From positions 2,796,742 to 2,860,741 of the forward strand of contig NC_052517.1 of NCBI RefSeq assembly GCF_014356525.2: DNA of 64,000 nucleotides. Reading direction: 5' to 3'. This stretch comes from Nilaparvata lugens (taxonomy: Eukaryota > Arthropoda > Insecta > Hemiptera > Delphacidae). The translations under genes were made by a program, and so were the position numbers. The notes under the pieces were generated by a model. That model was not told where the DNA came from. It worked only from the letters and a program-made list of their open reading frames with translations, and did not search any database. Shown here piece after piece: positions 57,261-64,000 of the stretch; positions within the stretch are counted from its first letter, which is position 1; each line of letters starts with the position of its first letter.

Positions 57261-57700
57261 TTTTGGATAATATAGAAGGTATGAATGAATCAGACAACAT
57301 ATTTTCTGTTTAGGTCAAAAATGATCTAATTTCGAATTATAAAACAAACCAGTGACGAATCTATACAAACAATAAAGCACGGAGACAAACTGTGTTCCAC
57401 TCCAAACTGGCACTATTCCTGATATTATAACATCAATACTGCTCATTAAACCAATACTGACAGATAAAGCATATCACATATTACTCAGGGACATAGTCAT
57501 CCATGTGTGAACGCGTTTCGCAAAGTGGAAAATGCCGAAAATATTCTCGAAACAATGGCGGCGTCCCTCTCTCTCTCACGGGAGAAAATCGTTGTGAAAA
57601 GCGAGTTTTCCACTGCGGGAAAGTCCTTCCCGGAGTCTTTGTTTGTAGCTAAAACGACGGGAGAGATATGTAGGGAGAAAGCATTGTGAGGGGAATTATA
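57261..57700. other. Unique DNA with a moderately GC-rich core
   Basis: 57500-57690 is less AT-rich and includes ACAATGGCGGCGTCC, a YY1/Pho-type word. Opposing frames (57507-57689 plus, 57497-57772 minus) overlap, but neither has recognisable protein content. Confidence 0.35.
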
Positions 57701-57782
57701 CGTGTAGAGAGGTATGATACGGGAGATATAGTCTGTATCATTGAATGATACGGGAAAGATAGACTGTATCATCTATACTATA
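57701..57782. repeat. GATAC-word repeat
   Basis: ATGATACGGGAGATATAG, TGTATCATTGAATGATACGG and AGACTGTATCAT form two copies of about 38 bp. The GATAC/GTATC theme is that of the module in A and B. Confidence 0.7.
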
Positions 57783-57783
57783 A

Positions 57784-58822
57784 TTGACCGAGCGAAGTGA
57801 GGTCTAAGATTCAAGTCGACGGTTTGGCATTTCTCTTAATGTTTAAATGTTTTTTCCTCCACCAACTGTCTAAAGTACTTACTTTACTCCCTGAAACCTA
57901 ATACTAAAGTGTTACTTTTTCGCTCTCGGTAGTAAAAACAAAAACTCCCTAGGGAGTAAAAGTGACTCCATTTAAATACATGAGGAGCATCTCTATTTTG
58001 AAACTTACATTGTAATAGGTTAGAAGGTCTAAGCTCAGATGAGAAAGCATAATAGAGGTGTCTGTCATTGAGTCAACTGAATTCAATACCACAACCAGAA
58101 ATTTGTTTAACTCATGAAATATATGTTTGTATGATAATTATTATATTCTTAATATTAGTAGACGATAAAAATGTATACAATTTTAAAAATATTTTATTCT
58201 ATTCAAAATACCAGCCAACAAATATTTTTGATCTGCAATTCAAATCTGAACCGCGTGATCTGGAGTCAGCCATTTTTGGTAGCTGCTCAGCTGATATAAT
58301 TGTTACAACTTTTGCCGATAGATAGTGCAATCGGCAGTGCCAACTGCCAATCAGACGGTTTTTTAGGTTTTAGATTTAGGTTATGATGTTAGGAATCATT
58401 GTCACCAATACATAAGTTATTAGAATGATTTTATTTGCAGTTTCTATGAAAAAATGTAGATGGAGGAAAAATGTTGTGTACATCACGAGCGAAAAATCCT
58501 TTTTCTCCCTCAGGAAAATTGCTGCCCTCGGCTTCGCCTCGGGCTTCAAACTTTTTCCCACACGGAGAAAAAGTCGTACTTTTCACTCTAGATATACAAA
58601 TAACAGACTATTATGTTGCGCATTTACGGCGAAACGCGGTAATAGATTTTCAAGAAATTTGACAGGTATGTTCCTTTTTTAATTGCACGTCGACGTATAT
58701 ACAAGGTTTTTGGAAACTGCATTTCAAGGATAATATAAAAGGAAAAAGGAGCCTCCTTCATACGCCAATATTACCGTAAAAATCAGACTATAGAATTATT
58801 CATCATAGATCAGCTGTCTAGT
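57784..58822 (+). mobile_element. Element C split by an unknown insert
   Basis: C runs TTGACCGAGCGAAGTGAGGT to about 57856, resumes at 58611 with TATGTTGCGCATTTACGG, and continues to about 58815 (CATAGATCAGCTG). Its end ACAGAACTACTAGT appears at 59170-59183 after unrelated DNA. Confidence 0.75.
57857..58609. other. Unknown 750-bp insert in C
   Basis: No terminal repeats or target duplication found. It holds the perfect palindrome ACTCCCTAGGGAGT (about 57942) and GCCCTCGGCTTCGCCTCGGGC near its right side. A frame of 85 codons (58068-58325) has no recognised domain. Confidence 0.4.
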
Positions 58823-58983
58823 GGACTATAATACTACCTGTTCAAAAACATCGAACATCTTGAAAATTGTATCTTTCCATCAACGTTGTAGACAGTTGCA
58901 GCCAGACCTGATAACAGCGCTCACACTCACATTCCGGGACGACACGTCACGGTACGATAGGACAGAAAGCTCTATGTTTATTT

Positions 58984-59133
58984 AGGATTTTTTCTAGACA
59001 TTTTAAATTGATAAATTATTTATTAATTTTTGAGAAAACATAACAATAGGATTTTTTAGGACAATCTAGGATTTTTTCTAGACATTTTAAATTGATAAAT
59101 TATTTATTAATTTTTGAGAAAACATAACAATAG
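58984..59133. repeat. Tandem duplication of about 70 bp
   Basis: AGGATTTTTTCTAGACATTT to GAGAAAACATAACAATAGG occurs twice with perfect or near-perfect identity, separated by about 12 bases. Confidence 0.88.
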
Positions 59134-59154
59134 GTCAATGTAACTTACTGAGCG

Positions 59155-60466
59155 CGAGGTCCACTGTTCACAGAACTACTAGTAAAGGAAAGAATCTGCT
59201 TATACAGGTAGGGGATAGGAAATTCACGAATGACGCATCACCACGTCTCAACTACTCAACTCATTAACTTGACATTTTGCATACAGATTCTTAATTTACC
59301 GAGGATGGTTATAGGCCTATTTTCAGTTTTTCAAGATTTCAGTACGTCAAGATTTTAGTTGGGAAATTTACATTATTCGTGTATCGATACGGAAGACGAG
59401 TTTGTATCAACATTGATATGAAATAATTAAGTTGTTTGTATCAAGTTTGATGGGGGACTTGATACGGTATTGAGTTGTTTGTATCAAATCTATACCAAAG
59501 GTATATCGTCTAGAATAGGAATAGGAAATTCACGAATGACGGACGCATCATCACGTCTCAACTACTCAACTCATTAACTCCAATTTTTACTTTCCTTGCC
59601 CTATTACCATAGGTAAGGAAAGTATTGCATTCCGAAAAAATTAAGGTACCCCAACTTTTAATTTCTATACGTTTCAAGGTCCCCTGAGTCCAAAAAAGTG
59701 GTTTTTGGGTATTGGTCTGTATGCGTGTGTATGAGGGTATGTATGTACACAGAGTATATGTCTCTGAACACGATATACGGAATAAACATACAATTAACGG
59801 AATGACTTGAAATTTGGAACTTAAAGTCCTCCTTACAATATAAGGATCCGACACGAACAATTTCGATCAAATGTAATTCAAGATGGCGGCTAAAATGGCG
59901 AGAATGTTGTCAAAAACAGGGTTTTTCGTGATTTTCTCGGAAACGGCTCCAACGATTTTGATCAAATTTATACCTAAAATAGTCATTAATAAGCTCTATC
60001 AACTGCCACAAGTCCCATATCTGTAAAAATTTCAGGAGCTCCGCCCCATCTATGCAAAGTTTGATTTTAGATTCTCAATTATCAGGCTTCAGATACAATT
60101 TAAACAAAAAATCTCAAGTGGAAAAGATTGAGCATGAAAATCTCTACAATTAATGTTCAGTGACATTTTCAACTAAAATTGTAAATAAGCTTGAAATTCG
60201 AGAAAATGTGTTTATTCAATAATGCAAACTGTTGGCAACTGTTGATTCTTTTAAATGATTCACTATGAAGAGATAGCAGACCTCATGCTTGTCTCCAGCG
60301 TTATTGTCCTGTCACCCGCTGGCTCATATCTTTGAATAGTAGTAGACTTGAGATGCGCGTGAACACTAGCGTCAGGTGATCAATTTTCATAACGGCAAGG
60401 AAAGTTGTGTGAGTGCGCCACACCAGATTTTGTAATTATAAACTAGCGGAGCACAGGTTACCAGCT
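59155..60466 (+). mobile_element. C tip, M with minisatellite, and nested N
   Basis: A C end (59155-59183) leads into M (AAAGGAAAGAATCTGC). M breaks off at about 59370, a few minisatellite words (59393-59485) follow, then a second M part (59512-59580). N follows, and finally the M end GGAGCACAGGTTACCAGCTAG at 60446-60466. Confidence 0.72.
59589..60431 (+). mobile_element. Element N in M
   Basis: It opens ACTTTCCTTGCCCTATTACC and closes GAGTGCGCCACACCAG. The TG part is short and altered (GTGTGTATGAGGGTATG). Confidence 0.82.
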
Positions 60467-60610
60467 AGTCCTAACTAAAATATTGAAACAACATTCATAA
60501 ATTATGTTTATGTTAAACTAATAATTATGTTAAATCTAAACTACATACTAGATACGTACTACTATACATAACTTACTCGTTACTCACCACACATGTTGTT
60601 ATATAGTGTA

Positions 60611-60830
60611 CTAGCCGTCAGGCTCGCTTCGCTCGCCATATCCGTCTAGCCAGGGGTCCGCCCCCTGGACCCCCGACTGGATCATCTAAGAATGGGATCA
60701 GCAGGCTCGCTTCGCTCGCCTGCATTTTTCATTTGAGCATTTTTATCATATGTTAGGACAATCCTGTCGGGGGTCCAGACTAAACGGCTGGCTAAACGGA
60801 TATGGCGAGCGAAGCGAGCCTGACTGCTAG
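60611..60830. mobile_element. Two Q 3' ends in inverted arrangement
   Basis: CTAGCCGTCAGGCTCGCTTC and GAAGCGAGCCTGACTGCTAG are inverted outer ends over about 35 bases. Inside, CAGGCTCGCTTCGCTCGCCT with GCATTTTTCATTTGAGC matches the Q end at 41110-41164 in reverse. GGGGTCCGCCCCCTGGACCC is a strong hairpin. Confidence 0.72.
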
Positions 60831-61295
60831 TAATATAATATTCCCAGGATTGAAGTAGCAGTGCTTAATCAATTTTTCCGCGATAAATGCATTTAAATCT
60901 TCAAATTGGTGCCAACCTAACAAAGTCAACTCAACTTAATGCCAACCTGACAAAATTATTAATTTAGTTGCCAGTTAACAACTGTTTCGAAGAGGTACTC
61001 TATCTAGATTATAGTTCTATAGTAACATAATATGGTATGGAAATTTCAATTATAATTGAGGAGCTGGGTAGAAAAACGACCCGAGGCCACTTGTGTCGTT
61101 TTTCCGCAACACGCTTCATTCTATCCGCCATTAAATTCTGAACAGATTGGTACATAAAATGTTGTTGTATCTTGAAAAATGATTGAGTTATGAAAATTTT
61201 TTGTTTGTGTGGCAAACCTGAAATTATTCAGCTGACAAGCTGTGAGCCAGCAGCCACTGAAATCCTTATTTTGTTTTCTTACAAAAGAAGAAGCT

Positions 61296-61573
61296 GATTG
61301 ATTGAGTACTTTATTTATGTAGATTACAGTATATACTGGCTTATCCACTTATATACAATAGCTTACAATACAGCAAAACTATAGATGAATTTACATAATA
61401 TAGACTAAGAAAATAATTATTGAACTGTATATGATATGAAAAAAGCAAATTGGAATAACTATACAAGATTATATTGTAATGGATCTACATAAATTGGCGG
61501 AGCTTTGGACATATCAATGTCCATTCTTCGGAAAGAATATTAAAAATATCCTTCCAACTAACTCTCTACCAAA
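61296..61573 (-). mobile_element. T element, minus strand
   Basis: The tail has two GATT units next to AAAGAAGAAGCT, and the 5' end CTCTCTACCAAA is at the right. On its sense strand the flank is again pyrimidine-rich. Confidence 0.86.
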
Positions 61574-61691
61574 TGAATGGTATAAGAAGATCATTAATAC
61601 ATCCAAGGGAACCAATTATCCTCTAGATGATGGAAATAATGAAGAAGACGCTCCTGAAGAAGAATCCGATGCTGAAAACATGGGTGTATGA
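61574..61691 (+). pseudogene. Possible coding remnant in S
   Basis: After the T element a frame reads EWYKKIINTSKGTNYPLDDG then an acidic NNEEDAPEEESDAENMGV and stop. The composition is protein-like and not from a simple repeat. It could be a C-terminal tail of the S transposase cut by T, or chance. No family is recognised. Confidence 0.3.
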
Positions 61692-62229
61692 ATTTCCCGA
61701 AAATCAGAACAGTACCATGTAACATTCCAGAGTCTTGATTATGGGAAGACGTGTTCAAGAAGAAAATATCATCTTCATTGTTCACTTCCAAATGACATTT
61801 TTCAGATCTTTATTACCTACTTATTAATTATCCAATATCATGAGCAATATATTATCATTATCACTACTCTTGATACGGGTCTTTCATCATTTTATTGAAC
61901 CTCTGAACATGTAACAACCAGGGTTATGGAAAAACGACCTGAGACAACACACCTTATATCAATTATATCATTAGCCTTGGATTACTGGCTAATTATGAAT
62001 AATAGCATTGAAATAGTATAAAAAGATCAATAAAGTTCAAATACTTGCAAGAATATTGCAATCTGATGAAATAATGAAGATGTGTACTAAATATTTCAAA
62101 CTCAATTTACACAAAACTTGATTTCTTGACTCAGGTCGTTTTTCCACCCAACTCCTCAATTAAGAGATTGGGAGAAAAAGAATATACATGCTAAAAGACG
62201 AACTTTAAACCCTTAAAAACAACCCTTAG

Positions 62230-62372
62230 AGTTAAAATATTGCCAAAAGATTTCTTAGTGCGCCTCTAAAGGGCCAACTGAACATACCTACCAAATTTGA
62301 ACGTTCTTGGTCCAATAGATTTTTAGTTATGCGAGTGAGTGAGTGAGTGCCATTTCGCTTTTATATATATAG
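62230..62372 (-). mobile_element. Element Q 5' end, minus strand
   Basis: Read on the minus strand it starts at TCTATATATATAAAAGCG preceded by A, the expected Helitron insertion context. It carries AATGGCACTCACTCACTC and AATTTGGTAGGTATGTTCAG. The 3' half is missing. Confidence 0.72.
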
Positions 62373-62832
62373 ATAACAACTCAAAATCTTCTAGCATCTT
62401 TTCTCCATATACTTAAATTCTCCTCCAGTATTTTCTCCCAGTAAAAACATTTCTTTCAATTTCTTTTTTCATTCTCATCTGCTAGGACAGAAGAAAAGTG
62501 CACATTTCATTTCAAAAATGGCCGCCTTCCAAGTTTGCACACGCAAAACTAAGAAGTAAAAAGTGAAGAGGGGCCGATTAAAGAGTCTGAGAGAGAGAGA
62601 GAGAAAGATTAAGAGAGAGGCAGATTGTAAGTGCACTCTTCAACCACAGTGATATTCACTTTAATCTGTCAGTATGCCTGATGGATAACATATATGCTTT
62701 CCATTCATTCAATAGTGACAGTTCGAAGACAATCTCAGTGCGGTACTATCGATTCCATTGAAAACAATCGTTCATGAAGCTTTTTACTCATGTTCAGATA
62801 TTTCCCTTTCTTCTTCTTCCGTTTCTCTCTCT
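62373..62832. other. Unique DNA with GA run
   Basis: AAAAATGGCCGCCTTCCAAG at about 62514 holds a YY1-type core on one strand. A GA run lies at 62590-62620. No gene is visible. Confidence 0.35.
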
Positions 62833-63572
62833 TTGTCTACTACTTTCACCTGTTATTCTCCTGCTATAGGGAGGTCCACGTTATAATGGCAGTGGAGAAA
62901 GATAGGAGGACGAAGTTGCCGAACCTCTGTCTTGTCAATGCCTACTATAGGCGGTAGCTGTATTCTTCTTCTTTCTCTCATTTTTATTTTTGGTAGAGAG
63001 TTAGTGGGGAGGATATTTTTAATATTCTTTCCGAAGAATGGACATTGATATGTCCAAAGCTCCGCCAATTTATGTAGATGCATAACAATATTATTATCTA
63101 TAGTTATTATATTACAAATTGCTTTTTCATATCATATACAGTTCAATAATTATTTTCTTAGTCTATATTATGTAAATTCATCTATAATGTTGCTGTATTG
63201 TAAGCTATTATATATAAGTGTATGAGCCAGTATATATTGTAATCTACATAAATAAAGTACTCAATCAATCTCTCTCTCTCTCTCTCTCTGGTAGAGAGTT
63301 AGTGGGAAGGATATTTTTAATATTCTTTCCGAAGAATGGACATTGATATGTCCAAAGCTCCGCCAATTTATGTAGATGCATAACAATATAATTATCCATA
63401 GTTATTATATTACAAATTACTTTTTCATATCATATACTTTCAATAATTATTTTCTTAGTCTATATTATGTAAATTCATCTATAATTTTGCTGTATTGTAA
63501 GCTATTGTATATAAGTGTATAAGCCAGTATATATTGTAATCTACATAAATAAAGTACTCAATCAATCAATCA
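62833..63572. repeat. Unit of a 740-bp tandem duplication
   Basis: CTACTACTTTCACCTGTTAT, an A end (62868-62960), pyrimidine DNA and a T element recur from 63573 on in the same order. Between the two blocks one extra T (63290-63574) is present. A related start also stands at 50788-50830. Confidence 0.82.
62992..63270 (+). mobile_element. T element, full length
   Basis: GGTAGAGAGTTAGTGGGGAG to ACTCAATCAATC. It is followed by a (TC)n run of about ten units instead of more ATCA. Confidence 0.88.
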
Positions 63573-63574
63573 AT
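63290..63574 (+). mobile_element. T element, full length
   Basis: Directly behind the (TC)n run of the previous T. Variant GTTAGTGGGAAGG. It ends with four ATCA units. Confidence 0.88.
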
Positions 63575-63594
63575 TTGTCTACTACTTTCACCTG

Positions 63595-63695
63595 TTATTC
63601 TTCTGCTATAGTGAGGTTCACGTTATAATGGCAATGAAGAAAGATAGGAGGACGAAGTTGCCGAACCTCTGTCTTGTCAATGCCTACTATAGGCG
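63595..63695. mobile_element. Element A end, second duplicate
   Basis: CTATAGTGAGGTTCACGTTA and ACCTCTGTCTTGTCAATGCC match 62868-62960 apart from a few changes. No right end. Confidence 0.75.
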
Positions 63696-63732
63696 GTAGC
63701 TGATATTCTTCTTTTCTCTCATTTTTATTTTT

Positions 63733-64000
63733 GGTGGAGAGTTAGTGGGGAGGATATTTTTAATATTCTTTCCGAAGAATGGACATTGATATGTCCAAAG
63801 CTCCGCCAATTTATGTACATGCATAACAATATAATTATCTATAGTTATTATATTACAAATTACTTCTTCATATCATACACAGTTCAATAATTATTTTCTT
63901 AGTCTATATCATGTAAATTAATCTATAATGTTGCTGTATTGTAAGCTATTGTATATAAGTGTATAAGCCAGTATATATTGTAATCTACATAAATAAAGTA
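63733..64000 (+). mobile_element. T element, cut by window end
   Basis: It starts GGTGGAGAGTTAGTGGGGAG and is colinear to ACATAAATAAAGTA at the last base. The tail lies outside the window. Confidence 0.88.

Larger units (their letters stand above)
61053..62162. mobile_element. TIR element S, about 1.1 kb, with T inside
   Basis: TAATTGAGGAGCTGGGTAGA AAAACGACC pairs with the right end (GGTCGTTTTTCCACCCAACT, CCTCAATTA). GGAAAAACGACCTGAGAC is repeated internally at about 61928. It is one copy only and may contain a transposase remnant. Confidence 0.75.

Noticed and set aside
58068..58325. 85-residue frame in the unknown insert of C
   Set aside because: The composition is like AT-rich random DNA and there is no homology I can name.

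Overview
The window looks like a piece of an insect nuclear genome, most likely a sap-feeding hemipteran and possibly a planthopper. It is AT-rich, its one clear gene is split by introns of 2 to 5 kb, and almost everything else is interspersed, nested or tandem repeat DNA. The foldback family beginning GTTGCACAAAAGCCGG (family D) and several of the other repeats look like ones I associate with hemipterans; that placement is from memory and is not proved here. There are no bacterial genes, operons or CRISPR arrays.

The gene is NECAP (adaptin-ear-binding, clathrin-coat-associated protein) on the + strand. I reconstructed five coding exons: 4297-4382, 9251-9456, 13074-13264, 15327-15544 and 20226-20295. 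All splice phases agree, and the spliced reading frame is 771 nt (256 residues plus stop), ending in the family's WVQF. The first coding exon (86 nt) and last coding exon (70 nt) are too short to stand out as open frames. Two junctions carry local tandem duplications. A 172-bp duplication copies the exon 1 donor. A 57-nt in-frame copy of the end of exon 3, with its own acceptor and donor, lies 77 nt downstream.

The rest is transposon-derived. I use letters for families defined by sequence seen here. A: TIR element starting TATAGTGAGGTCCACG. B: TIR element CATAGAGAAA...CCATGG. C: GACCGAGCGAAGTGAGGTC...ACTAGT. D: foldback GTTGCACAAAAGCCGG. E: TIR element TTAGGGCCGGTTTCC. F: tRNA-type SINE. G: foldback CATAGCCACCTC. 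H: element with GGATCACTTCAATGATCC. I: foldback with ACCGGTTTCGGTTATTACAC. J: TIR element TAGTTGACCAAGCGAA. K: element with AGGCGGTGGTAACAGAG. L: foldback AAGGTGCGTACAGATATACG. M: Helitron-like, CTAG at one end. N: element ACTTTCCTTGCCCTATTACC with a TG microsatellite. P: TIR element CTTAGACCAGTTATAG. Q: Helitron-like TCTATATATA...CTAG. R: element CTATACTATTAAACGAGC. S: TIR element AATTGAGGAGCTGGG. T: SINE-like element with an (ATCA)n tail. U: small TIR element TCACTTTTTGCTA. V: foldback AGCTGCATTTACATCAAAG. Several non-LTR retrotransposon (LINE) 3' ends are present, two of them with reverse-transcriptase motifs.

Layout: 1-4296 repeats upstream of the gene; 4297-20295 NECAP with transposon-filled introns; 20388-26767 three large B composites, one a satellite of about 150 bp; 27211-28628 a D/E palindromic composite; 28867-30499 the largest stretch without recognised repeats; 30500-40073 mixed A, K, N, LINE, T and C copies; 40447-43560 an A-derived satellite of 160/166 bp; 43562-46715 C, M and R copies; 46716-49847 a B element holding about 20 satellite units; 50040-64000 pyrimidine microsatellites, T, R, C, A, N, Q and S copies. 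The most striking repeat observation is that A and B, with unrelated ends, share one GATAC-rich module and both have grown into satellites.
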